Source of the DNA: Epithemia pelagica
Taxonomy: Eukaryota; Bacillariophyta; Bacillariophyceae; Surirellales; Surirellaceae
DNA length: 64,000 bases
Direction of reading: 5' to 3'
Assembly (NCBI GenBank): GCA_946965045.2
Contig: OX337239.1
Location: forward strand, 2,418,001 to 2,482,000
Below are positions 32,098 to 41,176 of the stretch, piece by piece. Made by a program: the position numbers and the translations under genes. How positions within the stretch are numbered: the stretch's first letter is position 1; the number at the start of each line of letters is the position of its first letter. The notes below the pieces were generated by a model, which was not told the DNA's origin, did no database searches, and was given only the letters and a program-made list of their open reading frames with translations.

Positions 32098-33072
32098 TCA
32101 TGCCGCCGCAATGGATCGCGGTGACACTTCGCATGATTGTTGTCGTTGCAGACACGTCTTGTTGTTGTTGTTGTTGTTGTTGACTGCTGCTGGTTTGGGA
32201 GCCGACACGGTCGAGGCAAAGACGGATTGGGCGGCGGGTTCTTGGACGACGGCTTGGTACAACCACATTTGGATTTCCGTGACATCGCCTTGCAAGTCAA
32301 TGGCTTGTGCCAAGTGCGTGGCAATCGACTCGAGTGTGGTCGTGTCGACGCATCCGACACTTTCCAACGAATTCATGAGCGAACAAAAGGCCACCACCGA
32401 AGGAGGGACTTGCAAAAAGTCGTATTCGGCAACGGCCAATTCGGTTTGGAATTTGGTCAAATCGTAGAGCGTGGCTCGCACAAAGGGATCCGACAAAACA
32501 TGAGACGACGGGATCAAGTCGAGATAGTGTCGGACAAAGGCCATGGCCGTGGGTGGATTGACTCTCCACGTCAGGGCGGTCAAGAGCTGGGCTTCCATGG
32601 CCTCCACTTCGTGCGGCAAGTACGTGCCTCGACTGAGCGTGGATACCAATTTGGGATCCATGGCTTCGGGTTCGTGAATCTTGACGGCCGTGTACAAGGC
32701 CGTCATGGCCGCCAATTGGTACGTTTTGCGATCCGTCAAGGCGGCTTGCGCCAAGGGACTGGCCACAAATCGGTCCAACAAATTCATGGCAATGGCCACC
32801 GTTTCGCGATTGAATTTGCAAAAGTCCACCACTTGGTAACACCAGGCGGCCATTTTTGTACGGCAGTCGACATCAATCGGGTCCTGCAGCAGCATGGCAT
32901 TCAACGGACCACACTGAGGAGGAGATGAGGGAGATGTGGTGTCGTCTTGATGCAAAAAGTCACAGGTTTTGTACCCATGAGCTTCTTGTTGGCACATGGC
33001 CTTGACTCGATGCAAGGTTTCCTCGGTGTTGTCGTTGTTGTCGTTGATCATGGTGGTGATGGACAAAGTCAT
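32098..33072 (-). CDS. Cyclin, diatom-specific type
   Basis: 324 residues. The cyclin box starts near residue 68 with D-C-R-T-K-M-A-A-W-C-Y-Q-V-V-D-F-C-K-F-N-R-E-T-V-A-I-A-M-N-L-L-D-R-F and continues Y-Q-L-A-A-M-T-A-L-Y-T-A-V-K-I-H-E, where M-A-A-W-C replaces the M-R-x-I-L-x-D-W of mitotic cyclins. A second, divergent helical repeat follows (A-E-Y-D-F-L-Q-V-P-P-S-V-V-A-F-C-S-L). This short, late-diverged form matches the expanded diatom-specific cyclin group, whose members respond to nutrients, light or silicate at cell-cycle re-entry; the specific signal here is unknown. The protein has no visible destruction box. Gln/Asn repeats lie in the C-terminal tail. Confidence 0.85.
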   Translation of the reverse strand: MTLSITTMINDNNDNTEETLHRVKAMCQQEAHGYKTCDFLHQDDTTSPSSPPQCGPLNAMLLQDPIDVDCRTKMAAWCYQVVDFCKFNRETVAIAMNLLDRFVASPLAQAALTDRKTYQLAAMTALYTAVKIHEPEAMDPKLVSTLSRGTYLPHEVEAMEAQLLTALTWRVNPPTAMAFVRHYLDLIPSSHVLSDPFVRATLYDLTKFQTELAVAEYDFLQVPPSVVAFCSLMNSLESVGCVDTTTLESIATHLAQAIDLQGDVTEIQMWLYQAVVQEPAAQSVFASTVSAPKPAAVNNNNNNNKTCLQRQQSCEVSPRSIAAA

Positions 33073-34515
33073 AGTGAGTAGTAGAGGTGCAAAGAAGCAA
33101 AAAACGAGAAGGAAAGAACAAGCGAAATAATTTTTTGTGGGAAGAGTGTGTGGGTCTTTTTTCGGTTTTGCCTTTGGTGGGATCTGACATCTGACACGAA
33201 TTGAAGCGGATGACGGGTGGGGAGAAGGGACACCGAGCCCAAGGAAGGGACAAGGATGCTACGTGCGACAGTGGCAGTGGCCACGCACTATCTATCCACG
33301 ACAACCGCGAATGGGACTTCTTCGGGGTATGTTTGTTGGGGAAACTTGGAAGGGCAACTCCGTCCGCATAACAACAACCAAGCTTCAAGATCTCTTGGCA
33401 AGATACAAAAAGCTACTCGCACGATACAAACGTCGCGAGCGGGTTTGCGGTAGTTCCCCGTGGTTCTGTCGCGTTGAATTCGCACGAGTCCGTGGAGGGA
33501 GTTGCGCACGCAAGAGGTAGCATCAGATCCCGCCTGAGTCGGTTCTCGGCTCCCATCTTCTTCTGCTTCCGCAACTTCTACTGCCTGCGCGGGATCTGAT
33601 ATCTGATAGGTGAGATTGTCCGAAACAAAGGGAAATTGTTGAAAACCGGTTCTGCATTCGCGGACCCAAAGTTCCGCCGCTAGCGCACCGCGCGAAGCAC
33701 CAACACAACGATCAACGATCCATGAGAAATCCGAACGCCAAGTAAGGGCCTTACGAGTAAGTTCGCGACCATGAGACATTCAAAACAGGATCAGCAATCA
33801 GCACGTGGAATCAGTCATTCCATGATTTATTGGGAGTGATTCTAGATGGACCCGATGTAAAAGTCAGCTTGAAATCAAGCGCAACCGGTTTCGGAATACG
33901 AATACACTCAGGCCCAGACATTCTCTTCACGTTCTCCTACTCTTGTGTGATAGAGGTTCTCCATGCGGAAAGAGAAGCCCATCCAGCAAAATACAAATAA
34001 TGACCGAACCCAACCGACTTCAATCTCCTAAAAATAGCAATGAGAAGAATTAACAAGTCATAATGACTTTATGGGGTCATTGCTCGTATTTGACTTATGC
34101 TTTTTGTTCTTCCATGACTTTTCAAAGTCATCTTCGTGTTTGGAGCTTACAGCCCTACAAAATACGAATACAGGGCTAAAGCGCCCTTCAAGATCAGGAT
34201 GACAAGCATAAGTTCCTTATTACAACTATTGTTTATCGCAAGACATGATGCAATACAGCCCATGATTTCTCCCTATCATATTCCTTAATTCCAAAAGTCA
34301 TTCGGACGATCAGACACAAGGACTTACAACTATGAGTAACGGGATACGGGGTCCTGGGTAAAAACTATGCAATTACCACAAACTACCTCCTCTCTAGCTA
34401 GCTTGGAGTAAATACCCTCGACTTGATATAGGACTCTACTAGAGCTAGTAGAGTCGACGAATGGAGTCCACAAATGGGGTGTTCCCAACGCACCCTAACC
34501 AGAGACCACCATCAT
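33073..34515. other. Intergenic region before the large transposon
   Basis: It contains the cyclin gene promoter. A minus-strand ORF (33779-33288, 163 codons) is open but has no recognisable feature, so I leave it uncalled. Around 34040-34135 there are several copies of a TGACTTT/AAAGTCA motif in both orientations, which could be the remains of a small foldback element. Confidence 0.4.
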
Positions 34516-34518
34516 CTG

Positions 34519-35266
34519 GGTTACCCGGTACTATGTCCATTATAGTGTACAAACTAGTTCTGGGCTATAGTGGATAGTCTTATTAAGTATAAGTTGTGGA
34601 CATGCGTCGTCCTCTTATGTAATTTTTGAGTCCTCCTAAGTAAGAATATCTGACATGAATGAGAATAAGAGATTGTGTACCCGTTGAGTCGTACAAAGAA
34701 TATTGCCTTCACAGTTACTTACATAATCACAAAATGTAACATATAACCCTATACGATAATAAGTACTATTCCAACGGCTTGTGACATCTACTTATTCGGC
34801 GAAAAAGACAAATGGACAACCATGAAACGGACAACTGACATCAATGACCATGGTGGTCCAAGGCCCTTGCGCATCACCAATATACCGTCCGAAACATTAA
34901 AGAGGTCTTCTATAATGCGCACAAGGTCACTGGGCCCATGGGACACCTTCATTGACAACTGCTAAAATGAATCGGACATTGGACAATCGGACACGGACAA
35001 CGGACAATGGACATGGACAGTGGACAATCGGACACGGACAATGGACAACGGACATGGACACGAAAAAGACAAAACCTTTTGGTTGACACAACACGTCCAT
35101 CCACACCAACCAACCATCAAAGTCAACACCCACAATCGTGTTGACACTAACAAAGCACTATGCAGCAATCAAACTCGCGTATTGTGCATGGGGGACGTTA
35201 TTGACAAGGAAACAGGACAATTGGACAACGATGGACAACGATGGACATGATGGACACAGTCAGACG
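34519..35266 (+). repeat. Left terminal inverted repeat (about 748 bp)
   Basis: It matches the reverse complement of 41177-41909 from the outermost base inward (e.g. GTACTATGTCCATTATAG and, further in, TTATTCGGCGAAAAAGAC). A tract of GGACAN hexamers fills 34977-35060 and recurs at 35215-35256. Confidence 0.88.
34977..35060 (+). repeat. GGACAN hexamer array in the left TIR
   Basis: About fourteen mostly contiguous six-base units (ggacaa, ggacac, ggacat, ggacag, with tcggac variants). The same units occur in reverse complement in the right TIR near 41385-41450, so they are conserved subterminal repeats and may be transposase-binding sites. Confidence 0.8.
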
Positions 35267-35345
35267 ACTGCATCAGATCCAAACAACAATCAAACAAAAG
35301 ACCAAGTGACAGAGAATCGACACAACAATCATAGAAGAAGCTATT

Positions 35346-35957
35346 TTAAGCAGGCTTTGGCTTGGTATTACGCAGGTCGACATGGTCAGTCTTTCGCTTC
35401 TTCTTGTGCTTTCGAAGGAATGCGTTTCGTTTCTTTGCTTCTTTCTCTTCTTTCTCGATGCGCTTCTGTTCGCAATAGAACGCGAACTTCTGACGTCGGA
35501 TCTCTTGATAGATATGCTGACGGAATACAGTCAAGTCGAATTGACGGTATTCCTCACGCAGGTTGCGAAGGACACCCGGCGTAAACCTCTCGTGCATCTT
35601 GTCTTTCACGTCTTGCGCGAGCAGCTTCTTGGCATCGGACATATGCCAGAAGGGGCGTCCAAAGGAGTCGACCTTGGAGGGAGGATGAAGTGCCAGGTCG
35701 TGTTGGAGAGCAGCTTCCTCGTGGCTTGTCGCTTTCTGACGTCCTATGACCTGTCGCTTGTGGTCATAGAAACGTTGCTCGAATTGGGAAAAAACAACAA
35801 ACTCTCGAATAAACATTTCGTCGGTAGCGTAGATGGCCCACGCCTCTTCTGCTGATAGTTCCATAGGAACGACACCAGCCTCTAAATCACTAATGATTAT
35901 TTTCCTAGACTGGCTATTCCGCCAATCAATCCAATCTGGATTCGTCGACGACGGCAT
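35346..35957 (-). CDS. Transposon gene A: unknown protein with W-R-N-S motif and basic tail
   Basis: 203 residues if read from the ATG at 35957; the ORF is open for 21 more codons upstream (36020). I prefer the internal Met because the conserved-looking core begins D-W-I-D-W-R-N-S-Q-S-R-K-I-I-I-S-D-L-E-A-G-V-V-P and continues S-A-E-E-A-W-A-I-Y and F-S-Q-F-E-Q-R-F-Y-D-H-K-R-Q-V. The C-terminal 40 residues are a Lys-rich coil with K-K-K-R-K, a nuclear localisation candidate. From memory only, small proteins with this W-R-x-S start are frequent in stramenopile repeats; I know of no function. It points toward the left TIR and is divergent from gene B. Confidence 0.65.
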   Translation of the reverse strand: MPSSTNPDWIDWRNSQSRKIIISDLEAGVVPMELSAEEAWAIYATDEMFIREFVVFSQFEQRFYDHKRQVIGRQKATSHEEAALQHDLALHPPSKVDSFGRPFWHMSDAKKLLAQDVKDKMHERFTPGVLRNLREEYRQFDLTVFRQHIYQEIRRQKFAFYCEQKRIEKEEKEAKKRNAFLRKHKKKRKTDHVDLRNTKPKPA

Positions 35958-36036
35958 GGTAGGAAGTAGGAAGAGCAAAATGTGAGAGCCCGAAAGAAGA
36001 GGTGCGCTTCCAGCTGCCACTATAGTACTTAGTGTG

Positions 36037-36054
36037 CCCCCCCCCCCCCCCCCC
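36037..36054. repeat. Homopolymer run of 18 C
   Basis: An uninterrupted run of C just upstream of transposon gene A. Its length is probably unreliable. Confidence 0.9.
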
Positions 36055-36541
36055 GCAACGCCGGGGGACCTCCTCGGCCAAATTTTGAACTAGGCACGAT
36101 CGTCACAAACACGGGAGCACAATGTCGAACCCAATCCCAGAAGTGCCAAACCATATGGAAACACGACACTAAGTGATGGACCCGACTGAGCATGGTGTAT
36201 AGCAGTTGAAATAGAACTCTAGGAGTAGGAGTAGGAGTAGGACGTTGAAACCACGGGAAGCGATTCCCGCTCAACGACGACTATTGCTGCGCGATTCATG
36301 TTTGGACGCCAAATCATAGCGAAACATGTCTCACAGCGAGGCTGCAAAGACTTGACTAAAGCATGCTCGTTTATATGCATCTATAACACTTAAAATAGAA
36401 CTAGGAGTAGGAGTAGGGCGTTGAAACGGGAAGCGGTTCCCGCTCAACGCTGCATGACTCATCTGCTTGGACTTCCACGACCACCAAGAGGTTTGCCATC
36501 CAGTTGATTGTTGTCTGTTGTCTCATAATCTGGCCAAGACG

Positions 36542-37896
36542 ATGCCCCGAAAGCCAAAAGTTTCGGATCATCAAGTGGCCACGCTCCTTCAGCACATTGA
36601 GGAACAGAACAAGCCGCGTTCGCAAGTTACTTTCTCGGACATTGGTGAGTTGCTGTGTTGACTGTTTCGCTCTATGTGCTGCGTGGATTGTTGAGTTCTC
36701 AGATGTGCCATCTCATATGTCTACGTTTGATTGTCGTTTCAGTTGCTGCCACCGGTTCCACATACGGAACGTCGGGAGACAACTTTCGCACGCTCCAAAA
36801 GCGTTGCTCCCATTTCACGAATCTCTCGATTGAAAAGTATTACGCGTTGCTCCAAAAGCACAAGCAAACTCCCAACAATCACACTCAGACCGAGTGGTCT
36901 GAGTACGAAGACTTGCAGGCATACGAAGAGGAGGTAAAGGAGAAGAAAGCAACAGCAGTCAAGGTTGAGCCCACGATCGACAACGACGCAACTTACGACC
37001 AAGGACACGCAGCAACTTACGACAACGACGACTGGACAGTGGACGAAAGTGTGCAGACGCCTCTCCGACCAAGGTTTGTTGGCCAACCGGCACCCAGACC
37101 CCCTTTAGCACTGAAGAACCCAGCACCCCCTCCAACTTCTGATTTCCGCCCGATCGCTTTGTCAACCCCGAACACGATCCCCAAGCCTGCCGATATCGTC
37201 CGCATCCATCGTTCCCCAGCTCGCAAGATGTCTTCAACTCCGTTCAAGTCGATTGTAAGCGAGGACACGCATCCCCCCTTGGGAACTGCCGAGAACCCTT
37301 ACATCGTCTATTTGAACCTTCATTGCCCGGAGGCTAATGGACCCTTCGAAGTGTTTGTGATGAAGGGGCTGGAGTACAACTCCATGGATCGTACGGTGTA
37401 CATGATCCGGTTGTCCGTTCATCCGAACGACTCGAAGCTTTATACTGCCAAGGTCAACATGACCGACGACGACTTCAAGGAGAAGTCAGTGCATGTGACG
37501 GGGCCTTGGCGTGACAGCTGGCACAAGGACAGCGACCAATTTCTCGAGATGGTGGACGAAGACTTCCACCAGGCCTGTCAGAAGGCACTCAAGAAGGCCG
37601 CGGCAAAGAGCACCAGCTCCAACTATGGGAACAAGCACTGGGAATTGATCTTCCCCGACGGCGTTGTCCTCGACAACACCGTCTTCCGTCCAGGAAACAA
37701 CACTCTGATAGCAAAGGAAAAGGCCCTGATGCATCAGGTGGCCGGAAAAGATGAGAAAGGCAAGGACATTGTCTTGTATGGAATGTTCTTGCACTGGTGG
37801 ATTGCTGAAAAGAATGGGGCGGAAGAAATGGGTCACGACGCGGAGGAAGAAGAGCTTGCGTCCCTTTTGAAGCGCAAGGCAAGGATCACGAAGTGA
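36542..37896 (+). CDS. Transposon gene B: unknown protein, one intron
   Basis: Exons 36542-36644 and 36743-37896, with a 98-bp intron using donor GTGAGT and acceptor TTTCAG, phase 1. The junction makes a continuous N-terminal helix-turn-helix-like segment (V-A-T-L-L-Q-H-I-E-E ... V-T-F-S-D-I ... Y-G-T-S-G-D-N-F-R). Total length is 418 residues. A Pro-rich middle (about 130-215) separates it from a C-terminal region of about 190 residues with K-G-L-E-Y-N-S-M-D-R-T and H-W-E-L-I-F-P-D-G-V-V-L-D-N-T-V-F. The first part looks DNA-binding; the second I do not recognise. It is co-oriented with the SET gene and could act in transposition or regulation of the element. Confidence 0.68.
36645..36742 (+). 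other. Intron of transposon gene B
   Basis: GTGAGT donor at 36645; TTTCAG acceptor ending at 36742, with a T-rich tract before it. Splicing restores the frame. Confidence 0.75.
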
Positions 37897-38140
37897 TCAC
37901 ATTATGAAAATTATGAGAGCATGAATGAGAATGAATGAACGATATTGATAGCACACTATAACAAGACTAAACTCGTGATTGAGAGAATCGAACAATTAGT
38001 AGAAAGATATGTCCCCTTCAACGTCTCAACGCTGTTCTTTAGGCTAGCTGGCTGCCAGTATAAGTTGGAGGAAGACAAGTTTTCATTTTTTTTACCAAAA
38101 CGATCATTTTTGTCGTTGCCCCAAAACTTCACCCTTCACC

Positions 38141-38926
38141 ATGGGCAAGTCAGAGCAAAATCAAGTTTCAGACTTGAAAAAACTCGCGAAACGATGCGAG
38201 AAGCAAAAGAATCGGAAGTACTCAACAACAATCAGCGCACAGCAGCAGCGAGTCAACAGGGCTGTCGTCGCTGTCAAAGCAAAACCTGGTCGAGCTCCCA
38301 AGAACTTGGTCAAGAAGCTCGACGAGCTTCTGCACACAACAAACCGTGGAACGCTCAACGCGTTCATTGCCGACAAGATCGACTGCACCATCGACTTGTC
38401 TGGCGCCAAGGTCCGGAAGGAATATGGGACGAAGAAGACTGGGAAGCCAGCGTCGACGCTTCTCAACCCCAAGTCGACATCGAAGAATTTTGTTGTGTTG
38501 AGCGGTTCGGTTCAGATTCCGCTGGATGGTGTCAGCTGGGTGATCAGTTACGGTGGTTGTGCCCTGCTGCGGATCGCAAAGTCAGGGATGGAGGGAGGAG
38601 GATTTGGTTTGTTTGCGGAGAAGGACTACGAGGAAGACGAATGTGTTGGGTACTACTGTGGCCGAATGATCAGCGGCAAGCAGATCAAGGCATCAAACTA
38701 CTCCATCAAGACAAGCACCAATCCACCTCAAGTTTGGCAAGCACGGCGAGAGGATGTGTGGATGGGTCTTCACTTTGTGAATGACCCATTCTTGTCGAAC
38801 TATGGAAAGACCAAGGTGGACAGTGAATCCACAAAATATAACATCAAAATAGACGGCAATCTACGAGTAACAGCCAAACGGTTCATTCGTAAAGGAACCG
38901 AGTTGTTCTTGCATTACAACTATTAG
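38141..38926 (+). CDS. Transposon gene C: SET-domain protein
   Basis: 261 residues with a strong start context (ACCATGG). The N-terminal 100 residues are Lys/Arg-rich. The SET domain runs from about residue 145 to the end: G-G-F-G-L-F-A-E-K-D-Y-E-E-D-E-C-V-G-Y-Y-C-G opens it, a G-L-H-F-V-N-D-P block stands where canonical enzymes have N-H-S/N-H-x-C-x-P-N, and it closes with L-R-V-T-A-K-R-F-I-R-K-G-T-E-L-F-L-H-Y-N-Y, supplying the conserved I-x-x-G-x-E-L and the terminal Tyr. SET proteins use S-adenosylmethionine to methylate lysines on histones or other proteins. The substitution in the N-H-S motif leaves activity uncertain. It might mark element chromatin or a transposase partner; that is inference. 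Confidence 0.8.
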   Translation: MGKSEQNQVSDLKKLAKRCEKQKNRKYSTTISAQQQRVNRAVVAVKAKPGRAPKNLVKKLDELLHTTNRGTLNAFIADKIDCTIDLSGAKVRKEYGTKKTGKPASTLLNPKSTSKNFVVLSGSVQIPLDGVSWVISYGGCALLRIAKSGMEGGGFGLFAEKDYEEDECVGYYCGRMISGKQIKASNYSIKTSTNPPQVWQARREDVWMGLHFVNDPFLSNYGKTKVDSESTKYNIKIDGNLRVTAKRFIRKGTELFLHYNY

Positions 38927-38976
38927 AACTTAAAATCTTAGAACGACTCATCACTAATTGACTTTTTAGGCTACGA

Positions 38977-39912
38977 TTAGATAGAAAAAAGCGGTGCTCC
39001 GTTTTCGATCTGGTATTGCACCATAACGCAAACCGCTTCAAATGCTGCCTTGTGCAGCAGGGGATCATGACGGAAGGTTTGTGAGAGGATCGCGAAGTTT
39101 TTGATCCTCTCGTTGAAAGTCTCGTGTCGCGAACGAGCACGGGCTTTGAAGCCAGCCAACGCCTTGCTGTCAGCTCTGTTCGGCGTGGCAAGCTTGCGGA
39201 TCTCGTCCGGTTTGGACGAGTTGTACCCACGATCGGCGATTGCCATCTTGCCATCCACGAGCATATGCTTCAGCCCTTCACGGAAGATTGTTAGGTCATG
39301 CTTTCCGCCTCGATGTGGACCGTTGATCCACACAAGGTTCCCATCCCAAACCGATATAGCAAGCTCATATTTCAAAGCAGCATGTTTGAATTTGTTTGAG
39401 TAGTACTTTCGGTCAACGGGTAGGGTGGGATGTCGTACCTCCCAGATTTGCATGTCCACACCATCTACCGTGACTGCAAATTGTGCGCTCTCTGGTAGGT
39501 CGAGCTCTTCTGACCACACAATCTTCTTGACCTTCAACCCCTGGATCTTTTGGATCCATTTCCAAACATGCTCGCCACGGGAGACCCTTTCGCATTGTCG
39601 AAAGCGCGTTGCGACCAAATACGAATTCTTCGGGTACGTCGTCATAAAGAAGAGTGAGACGAGAAACTTCTTCAGACCCGAAGCAGTGTTCTCCGATGGA
39701 CTGAGTCTCAACGACGGGTCCTCGGATGTTCGGAGATCATGCCAGATCTCCGCGACCACAACCTGATTCGAGCCGTAGTGGCTCCGAAAGATCGTCTCTT
39801 TCATTTTCTCATTCATCCTTTGCTTGACGTGGGGCGCAATCCCTGCAATAAGAACTCCATGCTCGAGCATGTCTTGCGGTGTTTCCAAGATCAAAGGCCT
39901 ACCTCGCGCCAT
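38977..39912 (-). CDS. Transposon gene D: DDE transposase
   Basis: 311 residues from the ATG at 39912 (the ORF is open to 40008, adding 32 codons; the internal Met begins M-A-R-G-R-P and has a better context). The RNase H-like catalytic residues are V-D-G-V-D (first Asp), A-I-A-D-R-G-Y (second Asp) and R-H-E-T-F-N-E-R-I-K (Glu). Between them lies K-Y-Y-S-N-K-F-K-H-A-A-L-K-Y-E ... V-W-I-N-G-P-H-R-G-G, the layout of DDE_Tnp_4-like IS5/Harbinger-type enzymes. Its N-terminal 110 residues are helical, with no zinc finger. It sits inside the TIRs, divergent from the KOW-like gene. It would cut and join the TIR ends; CTG is the inferred target duplication. Confidence 0.88.
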   Translation of the reverse strand: MARGRPLILETPQDMLEHGVLIAGIAPHVKQRMNEKMKETIFRSHYGSNQVVVAEIWHDLRTSEDPSLRLSPSENTASGLKKFLVSLFFMTTYPKNSYLVATRFRQCERVSRGEHVWKWIQKIQGLKVKKIVWSEELDLPESAQFAVTVDGVDMQIWEVRHPTLPVDRKYYSNKFKHAALKYELAISVWDGNLVWINGPHRGGKHDLTIFREGLKHMLVDGKMAIADRGYNSSKPDEIRKLATPNRADSKALAGFKARARSRHETFNERIKNFAILSQTFRHDPLLHKAAFEAVCVMVQYQIENGAPLFSI

Positions 39913-40174
39913 TCTAGAAAATACCTGTCTTCCGCGAAAAACTAAAATTACGTGTGCTTCTACTATGTTTGTTTTTGGCTCGCTGATGTTTTGGGGCGCG
40001 TCCCCCATCCCGCGGGGCGAATTCTGCTTTCTGTCACGTTCACAAAACCAATCGATGGAAACTCATTTTTTTGCCTACTTTGATCATTCCTACTTCGATC
40101 ATTTTAGCTACGAGCAAGGAGTAAAGAAGAAGAGCAAGGAGTAAAGAAGAAGATCATCAAGAGGCAATAGAACC

Positions 40175-40597
40175 ATGTCCCAGAAAGGAGAACCCATTCG
40201 CTTTGTCGCTGGGACCTACAATGGTAAACGGGGCTGGATTGACATCAGCCGCGCTGCGACGGCGAAGATGTTTCCAGTGATTGTCGACATGGGAGAAGGG
40301 GTGGAAAAGATCACGGCGGTGAGGAAGACAAGTGTCCAGAAGCAAAGTGAGCGGAAAGAGCCTTCCTCTTTTGAGGAGGCAATCTTGGATCAGCAGCCGA
40401 AGGTGAAGCATGCAATGAAGAGGCTTGTCACCAAACTTGCGCAGTGTGGCCTCCAAGACTCTGGACCGATGGCCCTCCTCTTCAAGCTTATGCTTGATGA
40501 GGCCATCGAGCACCAGGAACGCTTGGGCCCCGACGCCGATTGGAAACACATCCGAATGCCCGATGCACCCATGAGTACAGCACAGGACATTGACTAG
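40175..40597 (+). CDS. Transposon gene E: small KOW-like protein
   Basis: 140 residues. The N-terminus I-R-F-V-A-G-T-Y-N-G-K-R-G-W-I-D ... M-F-P-V-I-V-D-M-G has the G-x-Y-x-G-K-x-G-W spacing of a KOW/Tudor-like beta barrel, a nucleic-acid or protein-contact fold. The remainder is a helical region with conserved charged residues (K-H-A-M-K-R-L-V-T-K-L-A-Q-C-G-L). It is divergent from the transposase gene with about 260 bp between the start codons, implying a shared promoter region. Its role in the element is not known. Confidence 0.65.
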   Translation: MSQKGEPIRFVAGTYNGKRGWIDISRAATAKMFPVIVDMGEGVEKITAVRKTSVQKQSERKEPSSFEEAILDQQPKVKHAMKRLVTKLAQCGLQDSGPMALLFKLMLDEAIEHQERLGPDADWKHIRMPDAPMSTAQDID

Positions 40598-40779
40598 GGA
40601 AAGAGAAACCTTGAGTTGGTTTGTCGATGACGACCATAATGCCCTACGCCCTACATAGTTGAGTAGATAATAATCATAGTAATCGATTAAGTGCATATAA
40701 ATAGTCTCTATTTTATCCCAAACATGCCTTTTGATTGTTGTTTCACTGTTGTTTGCCTAAATTCCTTCATTGTTGGCCA

Positions 40780-41176
40780 ACTTATTGTCTTTCCTTGTTG
40801 TCCGATTCTGTCCATTGTGTCCATCTTTGTCCAACACCCTTGTCCATAACGTCCCCAATGCACAACACGCAAGTTTGATTGTTGTATGATGCTTTGGCAG
40901 TGTCAACATGATCGTGGGTGTTGACTTTGATGGTTGGTTGGCTGGGATCCCAGCATTACGACGGTCATAATCCCATTGTGAAGGTGCTCCCTTTTTCGTG
41001 TCCTCGCGCGTCCGTGTCCATTTGCGCGCTGTCTTTTTCGATTTGTTGTGTCCATAGCCCCCATGTGACCGCGTAGGATGCTCTCCAGGGACCTCACGAC
41101 ATGTCTTGAGACCGCCCAATGCTCAGTTGATTGCTACATGGCACTCATGGAGCTCAAACACCTGTCTTTCTTTGTT
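40780..41176. repeat. Extra partial copy of the right TIR interior
   Basis: The segment around 40780-41040 repeats the TIR interior at 41155-41410 with a period of about 376 bp (shared landmarks: cataacgtccccaatgc, ttggttggctgggatcccag). It is a tandem duplication inside the element, present only on the right side. Confidence 0.75.

Noticed and set aside
33288-33779. Minus-strand ORF of 163 codons as a gene
   Set aside because: Open, but without conserved motifs; I could not support a product.
34977-35060. GGACAN tract as a CRISPR array
   Set aside because: Units are only six bases with no spacer-repeat alternation, and it mirrors the other TIR, so it is subterminal transposon sequence in a eukaryote.
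36037-36054. The 18-C run as a regulatory G-quadruplex
   Set aside because: A lone homopolymer can be a sequencing or replication artefact; there is no pattern of separate G runs nearby to support a designed structure.
37945-38784. A 279-codon ORF overlapping the SET gene
   Set aside because: It is a shadow in another frame; the SET frame has a strong start context and conserved domain residues.
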